Shown here one piece after another: positions 10,168-18,900 of a stretch of DNA of 64,000 bases. The position numbers and the translations under genes are program-made. The first letter of the stretch is position 1. Every line of letters begins with the position of its first letter. The DNA lies in assembly GCA_022564295.1 (NCBI GenBank), contig JADFLR010000002.1, positions 124,001 through 188,000 on the forward strand, read 5' to 3'. This stretch comes from Bacteroidota bacterium. GTDB taxonomy: Bacteria; Bacteroidota; Ignavibacteria; Ignavibacteriales; Ignavibacteriaceae. A model generated the notes under the pieces. That model had not been told where the DNA came from. It did no database searches and was given only the letters and a program-made list of their open reading frames with translations.

Positions 10168-11562
10168 ATGAAAAGATATTTTATTATTCTCACTTTACCA
10201 TCACTATTATTTACTACACTAACGGCTCAACCAATAACCGATTCACTAAAAATAATACAGTACAAAGAAGTTGCTCAGCAAATCGTATCATCCGCACTTA
10301 AAGAAAGGAAAGGATATGAAGCACTTAAAAATTTTTGCAGAATTGGTCCACGATTAAGCGGCTCAAGAAATTCATTGATTGCAATTAACTGGGCAAAAAA
10401 TAAAATGATTGAGCTGGGATTTGATTCTGTTTGGCTGCAGCCGGTTATGGTTCCGCATTGGGAAAGAGGAACTATTCAAAAAGCTATGATAATGAATTCT
10501 AAAAAGTTTAACGGAACGGAATTAAATATTCTTGCCCTGGGTGGAAGCATCGGCACACCAACTGAAGGAATTGCAGCAAATGTGATTGAAGTGAAATCCT
10601 TTGCTGAATTGGAGAAAAGGAAAGATGAAGCAAAGGGTAAAATTATTTTTTTCAGCAGAGCGGTTGATCAGTCTCTTTTAAATACTTTCAGAGGTTACGG
10701 CAGCGCAGTTGATCAAAGAGTTTACGGTGCTATTGAGGGAGCAAAGTACGATGCAGTTGGTGTTATTGTTAGATCAGTCACAACAAAATATGATAACGTA
10801 CCTCATACAGGTGTAATGCTGTATGTAGATAGTTTACCCGGGATTCCCGGTGTTACAGTGGGTTATGAGGATGCAGACCTTCTAAGCGAAGCACTAAAGG
10901 AAGACCCTAATTTACAACTTGCATTACAATTAAACTGTAAAACCCTTCCTGACGCAAAATCATACAATGTAATTGGAGAAATTAGGGGAAGTGAATTTCC
11001 GGATGAGATAATTGTTGTTGGCGCGCACTTGGATAGCTGGGATGTTGGAGACGGTGCGCACGATGACGGAGCAGGTTGTATGCAGACAATCGAAGTGGTT
11101 GATCTTTTTAAACGGTTAAACATTAAACCAAAACGAACAATACGGGTAGTACTGTTTATTAACGAAGAGAACGGTTCGAGGGGAGCAAAAGAGTATGGAG
11201 TTTACGCTGAATCATCAGAGCAAATTCATCTTGCAGCAATTGAATCCGACAGAGGTGCTTTCAATCCAGTAGGGTTTAATGTCGATACTGATTCAACAAA
11301 ACTAATTGAAAAAATTGAATCGTGGTTACCATATTTGAAGTTAGCCGGAATTAGCTGGGTAAGAAAAGGCGGAAGCGGTGCGGATATATCAAAAATAATA
11401 AATGCAAAACTTCTGATTGGTTATGTCCCGGATAATCAAAGATATTTTGATATTCATCATTCTTCAAGCGATGTATTTGAAGAAGTTCATCCGCGCGAGT
11501 TTGAACTCGGCACGGCAGCTATGGCGATTCTTGTGTATTTGTTGAGCGAAGAAGGGTTGTAA
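10168..11562 (+). CDS. secreted M28 zinc peptidase, carboxypeptidase Q-like
   Basis: The 464-residue protein has a signal peptide (about 1-20, ending TLTAQP), a protease-associated-like region (about 130-230) and an M28 catalytic domain. The di-zinc and catalytic residues are all visible: H287 and D289 in HLDSWDVGDG, D299/D300 in HDDGAG, E333/E334 in NEENGSRG, D361 in ESDRG and H430/H431 in DIHHSSSD. The architecture matches plasma glutamate carboxypeptidase/carboxypeptidase Q. It probably degrades peptides in the periplasm or outside the cell. It is a single gene on the plus strand with an aaggaacgcaccag leader before the ATG. The substrate is not predictable. Confidence 0.9.
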   Translation: MKRYFIILTLPSLLFTTLTAQPITDSLKIIQYKEVAQQIVSSALKERKGYEALKNFCRIGPRLSGSRNSLIAINWAKNKMIELGFDSVWLQPVMVPHWERGTIQKAMIMNSKKFNGTELNILALGGSIGTPTEGIAANVIEVKSFAELEKRKDEAKGKIIFFSRAVDQSLLNTFRGYGSAVDQRVYGAIEGAKYDAVGVIVRSVTTKYDNVPHTGVMLYVDSLPGIPGVTVGYEDADLLSEALKEDPNLQLALQLNCKTLPDAKSYNVIGEIRGSEFPDEIIVVGAHLDSWDVGDGAHDDGAGCMQTIEVVDLFKRLNIKPKRTIRVVLFINEENGSRGAKEYGVYAESSEQIHLAAIESDRGAFNPVGFNVDTDSTKLIEKIESWLPYLKLAGISWVRKGGSGADISKIINAKLLIGYVPDNQRYFDIHHSSSDVFEEVHPREFELGTAAMAILVYLLSEEGL

Positions 11563-11745
11563 CAGTGAAGTTTGTCATTGGCATTCGATGTATGCGTAAC
11601 AATAACAGATCTGAAAGGTTTTAATTGTTAAATTGTTTTATTGTTGAATTGTTAAATGATATCAAAACTAAGAATCTTATTTATTTCCATTTCATATTCG
11701 TGACCAATAACTATTTTGAATGAACGGATGATTGACTAATGATAA

Positions 11746-12159
11746 TTAAACCAACCGTATTTTTAATCCCGCTTTTTTAGCTGCAGCTAATTGCTTTTGA
11801 TCGGATGAGACAAAAAGATCAGGTTGAGCAACTAATGCACAAGCAATATGTAACGCATCCATCGCTCTGAGAGCATATTTTTCTAATAGTTGGATAGAAT
11901 GATTAACGACTTGAGGCGTTAAGTTATAAAAGTCTGCCTCTTCAAGATCATATATCAATGATTCTTTTATTTTTTCATATTGTCTTTTGTTCAATTGCTT
12001 TTCACGTCTTAAACGATTCAGTGCAGAAATGATTTCCGGTAAACAAATAATACTTACAGATAGTACATCGGTTTGTCGGCACATTTTTTCCACATCATCG
12101 CTGCCCTCTTCATCAATATAGCGTTTTGCAAGTGCTGTAGAATCAAAAAAGACTTTCAT
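11746..12159 (-). CDS. vapC: PIN-domain toxin, VapC type
   Basis: The 137-residue protein has the PIN-domain acidic set D6 (FFDSTA), E42 (LPEII), D101 (RAMDALH) and D120 (VSSDQKQ), so a Mg-dependent ribonuclease active site seems intact. Its ATG overlaps the stop of the upstream antitoxin gene by 4 bp, the usual order for a VapBC-like pair. The RNA target cannot be read from sequence. Confidence 0.88.
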   Translation of the reverse strand: MKVFFDSTALAKRYIDEEGSDDVEKMCRQTDVLSVSIICLPEIISALNRLRREKQLNKRQYEKIKESLIYDLEEADFYNLTPQVVNHSIQLLEKYALRAMDALHIACALVAQPDLFVSSDQKQLAAAKKAGLKIRLV

Positions 12160-12389
12160 TTGGTAGATTTTTTTCTGTCCTCCAAAATAGTTCTGCTTAA
12201 TACAGTCCCCTTAATGGCCAATCGTAAAGCGGGATTTTTCCAGGAATATTTTGTATCAACATCAATAGCTGGTTTTATTTCAGCTATTGTCTTTCCGTGC
12301 CTTTTTATTATTACTATCTCACCATTCTCTACAGCATCAAAGTAATACTTGGCGTTGTTACGTAATTGTGTGAATGTTGCTGTTTGCAT
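12156..12389 (-). CDS. Phd/YefM-family antitoxin
   Basis: I chose the ATG at 12389 because GGAGAG lies 8-9 nt upstream; an earlier in-frame start at 12467 would add a membrane-like leader foreign to the family. The 77-residue product MQTATFTQLRNNAKYYFDAV shows the Phd fold start, then GEIVIIKRHGKTIAEIKPA, the DNA-binding domain signature. The C-terminal tail (about 45-77) would be the toxin-wrapping segment. It overlaps the PIN toxin gene by 4 bp. A perfect palindrome just upstream is a likely autoregulatory operator. Confidence 0.85.
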   Translation of the reverse strand: MQTATFTQLRNNAKYYFDAVENGEIVIIKRHGKTIAEIKPAIDVDTKYSWKNPALRLAIKGTVLSRTILEDRKKSTK

Positions 12390-12410
12390 TTTACTACTCT
12401 CCATTTTTAT

Positions 12411-12430
12411 TATGTACACTAATGTACATA
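12411..12430. promoter_or_regulatory. palindromic operator of the toxin-antitoxin operon
   Basis: tatgtaca-ctaa-tgtacata is a perfect 8-bp inverted repeat, 22 bp upstream of the antitoxin ATG at 12389. Phd/VapB antitoxins repress their own operons by binding such palindromes. Placement and symmetry are seen; binding is inferred. Confidence 0.65.
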
Positions 12431-12469
12431 TTAAAAGCCATATAATCAAGTCTCTCTGTTGGCGCAATT

Positions 12470-12911
12470 GCTAACTTGCTATTTTTTGATTGATTGATTT
12501 GGTGATTATGTGATTGAAAAAGAGTAAGACATATTCTATTGAAAATGATAAATTAGAAAACTTTTAACAAAGACGAATGGCTGATAACGTTTCTGATGAA
12601 AGCGAAGCGGAATGCCCCAATGACTACAAATGACAATTATTCCCCTATTAACACCTGATATTTCACATTTGACAAATGATATATCACCCCTGCCCTATTT
12701 TTTACTCCAATTGAAATTTGGATAGTCACTAAAGAAAAATACTGGCTGCGAATGCGCGAATGATTAGTGAAATTTATGGCTTAAACAAATTTATAATTCC
12801 ACAATGACAAATGACCATTGACTAATATCCTTCCTCGCCGACAGAAAAGCCAAATGACCAATGACCTAATGACTATTGACGTTTAACATTTCACGTTTGA
12901 CGTTTCACATT
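12470..12911. repeat. gene-free stretch with degenerate tgac/ttgac/cattt repeats
   Basis: No convincing gene. From about 12785 to 12925 the sequence is built from near-repeats of the words atgacaaatgac, aatgaccaatgac, tttgacgtttcac and catttcacatttgac. Similar word-like repeats occur near 11620-11660 (attgttgaattgttaaa) and 16520-16615 (attcaacaattaa, atcaatccatcaatc). They look like slippage-derived simple repeats. Confidence 0.5.
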
Positions 12912-14201
12912 TCACATTTGACATTCAGCCAATATCAATTCCGCTGCAACTCTCCCACTTTTTACAGCACTCTCTATTGTTGATGGTAAGCCGGTATCGG
13001 TCCAATCGCCTGCAAGAAATAAATTTGCAATTTTTGTTTTAGATGATGGTCTTATATAATTATTTTTATTTGATGGGACAAATGTTGCTCTTTTTTCTTT
13101 TAATACTTTATAATGAAGAATATCTGATTCCTCAAGCTCAGTGTATTTTATGAGTTCGTTAATACACATATTATAAATTTCTTCCGCCGGTTTATCAATC
13201 AAATAATCCGCATCACTTATTACAAGATTTATATGATTTCCTTTATTAAATATCCAATGAACCGGGGAATCAATTAATCCGTAAAACTGTTCTTTCATTG
13301 TATTATTTTTTAACCAAATGTGAATGTTCAGAATTGATGAATATTCAAATTCAATTTTTTCATCCCAAAAAAGTTCAGAAAATATATTATTAAAGGCATA
13401 AAACGGAATTGCTGATATCACATAATCAAAATCTTTATAGACTTCTTCTGCTGTTTTAATCCCAACAATTTTATTATCAGAAATTATAAACTCTTTAACG
13501 GAGGATGATAATTTTATTTTTCCACCATTTGATTCAATATATTTTTTCGCATTTTTCACATAAGCATCACTTAAACCATTTTTTGGTAAAATAATAGTTG
13601 AAGCAAAATTTCCGTTAAAAAATATTTTCATCAGAATTTCCCTGAAAATAAAAGCAGATGCTTTATCGATGTTTGTATTCAAAGCACCAATAGCAATAAT
13701 TTCCCATAATGATTTTATTGTAGCATCACTTTGCTTTTCTTCTTTAAGCCAATCTCTTATATTTTTATCCGATAACTTTTGATGAGATATAAAAGGAAGT
13801 TTAATTACAAACCGTATAAGTGATAATCTTTCTGTATAAGTAATTGCTTTAAAATTGAGCAGCGCGAATATTAAGTTGAAAGGATAAATTGATGTAAAGG
13901 ATTTCAATCTTACAAGTTTTCCCGCTTGAGTTAAGAAATTTATGCACAATCTTTTTTGATATATAAAATTTTCTTTTGCACCAATGAGCTTAAGAAAATT
14001 AATCGTATCAGAATAACAGCCCATCAAAATGTGCTGACCATTATCAACAACATCGTTAGATTTCTGCTCGGTAAAAGAGTAAGCTCTGCCGCCAAGTTTA
14101 GGAGACGATTCGAGAAGTGTTACTTTAATGTTTTGTTTTGTCAGATACGCTGCAGAGGTAAGTCCGGCTATACCTCCCCCGATAACGATACAACTTTCCA
14201 T
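12912..14201 (-). CDS. hpnE: HpnE, hydroxysqualene dehydroxylase
   Basis: The 429-residue flavoprotein has an N-terminal dinucleotide-binding motif VIGGGIAGLTSAAYL, then ESSPKLGGRAYSF, and a C-terminal LFLAGDWTDTGLPSTIESAV that closes the FAD site. The family (amine-oxidase/phytoene-desaturase-like) removes the hydroxyl from hydroxysqualene to give squalene in the HpnCDE route. It is the last gene of the operon, starting 1 nt inside the end of hpnD, directly downstream of hpnC and hpnD. A carotenoid desaturase would be the alternative, but the neighbours make HpnE much more likely. Confidence 0.9.
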   Translation of the reverse strand: MESCIVIGGGIAGLTSAAYLTKQNIKVTLLESSPKLGGRAYSFTEQKSNDVVDNGQHILMGCYSDTINFLKLIGAKENFIYQKRLCINFLTQAGKLVRLKSFTSIYPFNLIFALLNFKAITYTERLSLIRFVIKLPFISHQKLSDKNIRDWLKEEKQSDATIKSLWEIIAIGALNTNIDKASAFIFREILMKIFFNGNFASTIILPKNGLSDAYVKNAKKYIESNGGKIKLSSSVKEFIISDNKIVGIKTAEEVYKDFDYVISAIPFYAFNNIFSELFWDEKIEFEYSSILNIHIWLKNNTMKEQFYGLIDSPVHWIFNKGNHINLVISDADYLIDKPAEEIYNMCINELIKYTELEESDILHYKVLKEKRATFVPSNKNNYIRPSSKTKIANLFLAGDWTDTGLPSTIESAVKSGRVAAELILAECQM

Positions 14202-15043
14202 CAGTAAACTAAGCTATATTTTGCCCAAACTCCCAATGAAATCCAAATCTTTTCTAATTTAGATGCCTTAACATCATTGCTATAAACATCGTAATCAGCA
14301 TCAACAATTTTATCAAGTATTCTGCTATAGATATGCTGCATCGCTCGTGCTGCAAACATCTTACCTTTATCATCAAGGTTGAGGCATTCTGTTGCCTTAT
14401 TAAAATAATATCTGGCACGGTTAACTTCATATCTCATCATCATCTTAAAATTTTCGTTGTAAGTAAGATTTAATAGATCTTTTTCAGAATAGTTAAATCG
14501 TTTGAGGTCTTCTTTGGGTAGATAAATACGGCCTGCCTTGGCATCCTTTTTTATATCGCGCAAAATATTAGTTAGCTGCAATGCAATACCAAGGTTTACA
14601 GCAAAATCTTTTGTGGATTCGTGTTTGTATCCAAAAATTTCAATACACATCAATCCGACTGTTGAAGCAACACGGTAACAATATAACTGAAGATCATCAA
14701 AAGTTAAATATCTATTTCTCTGCAAATCCATTTCCATCCCCTTTAATAATTCGAAGAACGGCTGAATGGGTATATTGAATTTTTTTATTGTTGATGAAAG
14801 TTTATCTAACAGTGGATATTTGGACGTACCGTACAAAGCTTTTTCAAGTTCAACTCTCCATTTATGAAGGTTCTCATATCTAACTTCGTGCGTTTCATTA
14901 CCTTCATCTACGATGTCATCTGTCCTTCGGCAGAAAGCGTAAACAGTATTCATCGCATTTCGTTTTTCTGTGGATAACAGATTGAATGCATAATAAAAGC
15001 TGCTGTTGCTGCCCTTGGATATTTGCTTTGCCTGATCCATCAA
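14201..15043 (-). CDS. hpnD: HpnD, presqualene diphosphate synthase
   Basis: A 280-residue all-helical trans-prenyltransferase of the squalene/phytoene synthase family. The two Asp-rich Mg-diphosphate sites are FCRRTDDIVDEGN (about 39-51) and LQLTNILRDIKKDAKAGRIY (about 157-176). It condenses two farnesyl diphosphates to presqualene diphosphate, which HpnC converts to hydroxysqualene. It lies between hpnC (2 bp upstream) and hpnE (overlapping by 1 nt). Confidence 0.9.
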   Translation of the reverse strand: MMDQAKQISKGSNSSFYYAFNLLSTEKRNAMNTVYAFCRRTDDIVDEGNETHEVRYENLHKWRVELEKALYGTSKYPLLDKLSSTIKKFNIPIQPFFELLKGMEMDLQRNRYLTFDDLQLYCYRVASTVGLMCIEIFGYKHESTKDFAVNLGIALQLTNILRDIKKDAKAGRIYLPKEDLKRFNYSEKDLLNLTYNENFKMMMRYEVNRARYYFNKATECLNLDDKGKMFAARAMQHIYSRILDKIVDADYDVYSNDVKASKLEKIWISLGVWAKYSLVY

Positions 15044-15045
15044 TT

Positions 15046-15903
15046 TTAAATTAACGATTTAAGAAATAGACTTAACATTCTTGTTTTACTTAATTCCGGA
15101 CGATTGTTCAACACATTATAATCCTTCTTCCTTATTTGGTCAAGAATGTCTTCACCGCCTGCAACCGTCCATATAATTTCTACTTTTAACCTTCCATTTA
15201 ATAACGGAAAAAGCTTTTTGCCTTCATCAAATAAAATCTGTATCCGGTCAACATTGTGCTTAACGAGTTGCTTTAATTTATGATTATTTTCTTTATCTTC
15301 AAACATCTTTTCTGTGATTTGTAACATTTCCATTTCATCCTTCGGCAGATATATCCTTCCCTTTTTATAATCAATTGAAACATCCTGCAAAAAGTTTGTT
15401 AATTGTAATGCCGTACATATTTTATCGGAATATTTAATAGCTTCCTCGCTGCGTATATCAAAAAGCTCAAGCGTTAGTCTCCCAATCGGATTCGCAGAAT
15501 ACTTACAGTAATCAATAACTTCCTCAAAATTTTCATACCTGTTTTTAATTACATCCTGCTTGAACGCGTTAATCAGTTTATAAAAATTTTCTGCGGTTAA
15601 ATTCTTTTCGTTTATAGTATTTGCCAGGGCAATTTCATAATCGCTTTCTGCTTTACCGTTAAGAAGCTGCTTCATGCGAAACTCAAAGTTGTTTAATTTA
15701 TCCAATCGTTCACCTTCCGAAAAATTACCTTCATCGGCATAATCATCGGCGGTACGTGCAAACCAGTATATAATTGCAACATGCTTTCTTAAATTTTTTG
15801 CGAGGAGAAACGATACCACCGGAAAATTTTCATAGTGGGATTTAGCGAACTTTAATGATTTGGAATAAGCCCTATTTAAATTTTGATGTTCTGATTCATT
15901 CAT
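15046..15903 (-). CDS. hpnC: HpnC, hydroxysqualene synthase
   Basis: The 285-residue paralogue of HpnD has the first Asp-rich motif WFARTADDYADEGNF and the second LQLTNFLQDVSIDYKKGRIY. Its N-terminal SLKFAKSHYENFPVVSFLL is typical of HpnC, which converts presqualene diphosphate to hydroxysqualene. It is the first gene of the hpnC-hpnD-hpnE operon. No squalene-hopene cyclase or oxidosqualene cyclase is in the window, so the final product (hopanoid, sterol-like or C30 carotenoid) is undetermined. Confidence 0.9.
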   Translation of the reverse strand: MNESEHQNLNRAYSKSLKFAKSHYENFPVVSFLLAKNLRKHVAIIYWFARTADDYADEGNFSEGERLDKLNNFEFRMKQLLNGKAESDYEIALANTINEKNLTAENFYKLINAFKQDVIKNRYENFEEVIDYCKYSANPIGRLTLELFDIRSEEAIKYSDKICTALQLTNFLQDVSIDYKKGRIYLPKDEMEMLQITEKMFEDKENNHKLKQLVKHNVDRIQILFDEGKKLFPLLNGRLKVEIIWTVAGGEDILDQIRKKDYNVLNNRPELSKTRMLSLFLKSLI

Positions 15904-16000
15904 TTATTTATAACATTTGCTCTAAGATTTATTCACAATTTAGTGAATCCTAATGAATGGGGAAAGAACTTTATTAGAAGAGATTTACAGATAAATGGTG

Positions 16001-16084
16001 TGCCCGGAGGGGGACTCGAACCCCCATGGGATTGCTCCCACTAGACCCTGAACCTAGCGTGTCTACCAATTTCACCATCCGGGC
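16001..16084 (-). tRNA. tRNA-Leu (anticodon CAG)
   Basis: The 84-nt class II tRNA pairs GCCCGGA with TCCGGGC in the acceptor stem, followed by discriminator A. The D-arm region reads GGTGAAATTGGTAGAC, the anticodon loop TTCAGGG, the long variable arm GTGGGAGCAATCCCAT and the T-arm GGGGGTTCGAGTCCCCC. The 3' CCA is not encoded directly after the discriminator base. Confidence 0.95.
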
Positions 16085-16311
16085 TATAATAAATCTGATT
16101 TACAAATTACAATGATTTTTTTGAATATCGAATATCGATTAACGATATTAGATCTCTAAAGTAAGTGTTAATCATAACTTCTAAACATCTTAAATCGCTG
16201 TTCGTTAATCACTATTCATTATTTCTACAATTAGAATTAAATTATTAGCCAAAGCCAATTTTACATTACCACCAATTAAGCGGTTAGTTTCTTAAGGATT
16301 TAATTTTCTTT

Positions 16312-16378
16312 GCCTGGTGCGTCCATCGGAAAGTCTACTCCCAAATGGATGCCTTCGGCACAATTTCATCATCCAGGC
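16312..16378 (-). other. tRNA-Leu-like structured element of unknown function
   Basis: On the minus strand GCCTGG and CCAGGC close a 67-nt element containing a short hairpin TGCC-GAA-GGCA and a longer one closed by TCCAT/ATGGA with an inner GGGAG-TAGA-CTTTC helix. Its first 18 nt, GCCTGGATGATGAAATTG, match the 5' end of the nearby tRNA-Leu at 16 positions, but there is no anticodon arm or T-arm. It could be a decayed tRNA, an interspersed repeat or a small structured RNA. The surrounding 15904-16613 holds no protein gene. Confidence 0.45.
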
Positions 16379-16613
16379 AGATTCAACAATGAATTAAGAA
16401 CTTTTAACTCAAAACTCTAATCGAAATTTAATATCATTTTAGTTTAGAGTGAAATGTTTGGCATAAAGCGAAATATAAAAAATGGAACCCATCAAATGTA
16501 AAACTTACGAAGGAAATTATTTTAGCAATTCAACAATTAAGCAAAAAAACAATTAAATGACCAAATGTAAATAAATGACTGATAATTATACCATCAATCC
16601 ATCAATCAAATTA

Positions 16614-18899
16614 TCACCAATCCGTACCGCCTTGTTTATTTTCATTAATTATTTCGCTATCACCAGTATGTATATTACACTGTAGCGGCATGTTTTTAAC
16701 ATTAACAAAATCTATATAAAGTGAATCGCAGTACTGGGTAACACTACGAGTATCCCCCTGCTCCATAGTTGTTTTACAGACAGTAACTTCTTCTATTCCA
16801 GCGGCTAACTCAAAATACGTAACCGGAATGTTAAACTCCTTATAAGCGCCTTCCATAAACATTGCCCAGATTGGCAGAGCAGCTTTTGCACCTTGTCCGT
16901 ACCAATCAGTAAACTTAACTCTGTGATCATCAAACCCAACCCAGACACCCGCAACCAATTCCGGTGTATATCCAACAAACCACGCATCAGAAAAATCCTG
17001 TGTTGTACCGGTTTTACCGGCAGCCGGATACTGGAAATATCGTCTCACACCAGCGCCTGTGCCCGACGAAACTACACCTGCCATCAGATCGACCATAATA
17101 GATGCAGATTCAGGTGAAATAGCCTGCACATATTCTGGCTTAAATTCTTCAATAACAATACCATTATTATCTTCAATTTTTAAAATTGAAATTGGCTCAA
17201 TATGCACTCCTCCATTAGGAAAGGTTCCGTATGCAGAAGTAATTTCAAGTGGAGTTATCTCTGAAGTTCCCAGTGCTATTGCAGGATATGGATCAAGATG
17301 TGAATGAATTCCCATTCGCTGAGCGATCTTAACTACCTGCCTAGGAGGTGCAATGTCGCTTATGGTCATTCTGCCGGTCATTACATTCACAGAGTGTGTA
17401 AGTCCCCAGCGCATGGTCTCATATCCACTGTAGGTCTCTCCGGAATTACCAGGTGACCATCCGTTATAATCAAACTTTTGATTTAGTAATGTGTATGCCG
17501 GGAAGTAACCATTCTCCATCGCAGTAGTATAAATAAACGGTTTGAATGAAGAACCCGGCTGGCGTTTAATTCCTGTTACATGATTTAATCCTCTGCCAAA
17601 CTGCTGATTGGCACCACCGACCATTGCTTTTATGTAACCGGTCTTGGGATCGATAACTACAAAACCAACTTCAATTTTTGTTGCAATAGTTTTAACTGAA
17701 TCGACAAAATAATCATTTGCTTTAAGTTTATTATAAATATTTGCTTTCTCTTCTTTTGTAACGGCAGATTTGTATTCTTTAGAAGTTTTAATTGCAGCAT
17801 CAATTATTTCTGCTAATAAAGGCTTATTCTTGCGCCAACTCCATTTTTCATCGAAAAGTTTTTGATATTCCGCAATATGTTTTGCTGAAACTTCATTCGC
17901 AATTCTTTGCATTCCAAGATTGAGTGAGGTATAAATATTCATTCCATCCCTGTAGAGATCGAAACCATATTTGTTAGAAAATGACCTCATCTGAATTCTA
18001 ATATATTCAAGAAAATACGGTGCTTCGGATTGTAATACAAATCTCTGCCTGGAAGATAGAATAATCGGTTGTTGTTTTAAATCTTCATATTCCTGCTCAC
18101 TCAACATTCCTGTAACTACCATATTATGCATAACCAGGTTTCGTCTGTTAACTGCACTATCATAGTTTTTAAGTGGGTCATAATCACGCGGTGACTTTAG
18201 CAGCGCTATTAATAAAGCCGATTCCGGAAGTGTTAACTCAGTTGCAGATTTATTAAAGTATGCACGGCTTGCAGCTTCAACTCCAAACGAGCTTCTGCCG
18301 AAATAAGATACATTCAGGTATAATTCGATAATCTCGTTTTTGGTAAATCTTTTTTCTATCTGAACAGCAGATATCCACTCTCTTATCTTACGAACTCCTA
18401 TATCAAATTTATCTTCTCTCTTGGTTTTTAATTCATATAGATTTTTAGCAAGCTGCTGTGTTATTGTGCTTGCACCTTCTCTAAAAGAAAAACGCATTAC
18501 ATTTTTTACCATTGCCTGGAAAAACCGAATAAGATCAACTCCCCAGTGATCATAAAATTTTCTGTCTTCGGTGGAAATCAACGCTTGTATTAAGGACGGA
18601 GGAAGGCTATCAATATCAGATTCAATTCTATTTTCGATGAAAAACTTTCCGATTAATTGTCCGTCAGCAGAAAATACTTTTGTTGCAAGCTGTGGTCTCG
18701 GGTTTTCCAATTCTTCAATTGATGGTAGTCCGCTGAAAATATAAATGCTAAAAGTGACAAACAAAACTGAAATAACACCAATTACAATCAGCCAATTAAT
18801 TTTTTTCTTTATTGTTTTACGTATCAATGTTTTGTTTCTGTGTTTTGAATCGAAAAAATATTTCTTCATTTCTTTATCATCTAACTTTCTTTTCGCCAT
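16614..18899 (-). CDS. class A penicillin-binding protein (PBP1A type)
   Basis: The 761-residue protein has a cytoplasmic basic tail, one membrane anchor (about 34-54) and a GT51 transglycosylase domain (about 85-260) with STEDRKFYDHWGVD and EGASTITQQLAKN. The transpeptidase domain has SxxK at S450-K453 (PGSSFKPF), SVN in THSVNVMTG and KTGTT. It polymerises and cross-links peptidoglycan. It starts 1 bp after the stop of lpxH, so both envelope genes are probably co-transcribed. A short Cys-containing tail follows the transpeptidase domain; all catalytic motifs are present. Confidence 0.94.
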   Translation of the reverse strand: MAKRKLDDKEMKKYFFDSKHRNKTLIRKTIKKKINWLIVIGVISVLFVTFSIYIFSGLPSIEELENPRPQLATKVFSADGQLIGKFFIENRIESDIDSLPPSLIQALISTEDRKFYDHWGVDLIRFFQAMVKNVMRFSFREGASTITQQLAKNLYELKTKREDKFDIGVRKIREWISAVQIEKRFTKNEIIELYLNVSYFGRSSFGVEAASRAYFNKSATELTLPESALLIALLKSPRDYDPLKNYDSAVNRRNLVMHNMVVTGMLSEQEYEDLKQQPIILSSRQRFVLQSEAPYFLEYIRIQMRSFSNKYGFDLYRDGMNIYTSLNLGMQRIANEVSAKHIAEYQKLFDEKWSWRKNKPLLAEIIDAAIKTSKEYKSAVTKEEKANIYNKLKANDYFVDSVKTIATKIEVGFVVIDPKTGYIKAMVGGANQQFGRGLNHVTGIKRQPGSSFKPFIYTTAMENGYFPAYTLLNQKFDYNGWSPGNSGETYSGYETMRWGLTHSVNVMTGRMTISDIAPPRQVVKIAQRMGIHSHLDPYPAIALGTSEITPLEITSAYGTFPNGGVHIEPISILKIEDNNGIVIEEFKPEYVQAISPESASIMVDLMAGVVSSGTGAGVRRYFQYPAAGKTGTTQDFSDAWFVGYTPELVAGVWVGFDDHRVKFTDWYGQGAKAALPIWAMFMEGAYKEFNIPVTYFELAAGIEEVTVCKTTMEQGDTRSVTQYCDSLYIDFVNVKNMPLQCNIHTGDSEIINENKQGGTDW

Positions 18900-18900
18900 A

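Noticed and set aside
12390-12467. Longer antitoxin start adding a hydrophobic leader
   Set aside because: The good ribosome-binding site and family alignment support the start at 12389, and the longer reading crosses the operator palindrome.
15904-16613. CRISPR array or prophage attachment site around tRNA-Leu
   Set aside because: No evenly spaced repeats, no integrase and no direct repeat of the tRNA 3' end were seen.
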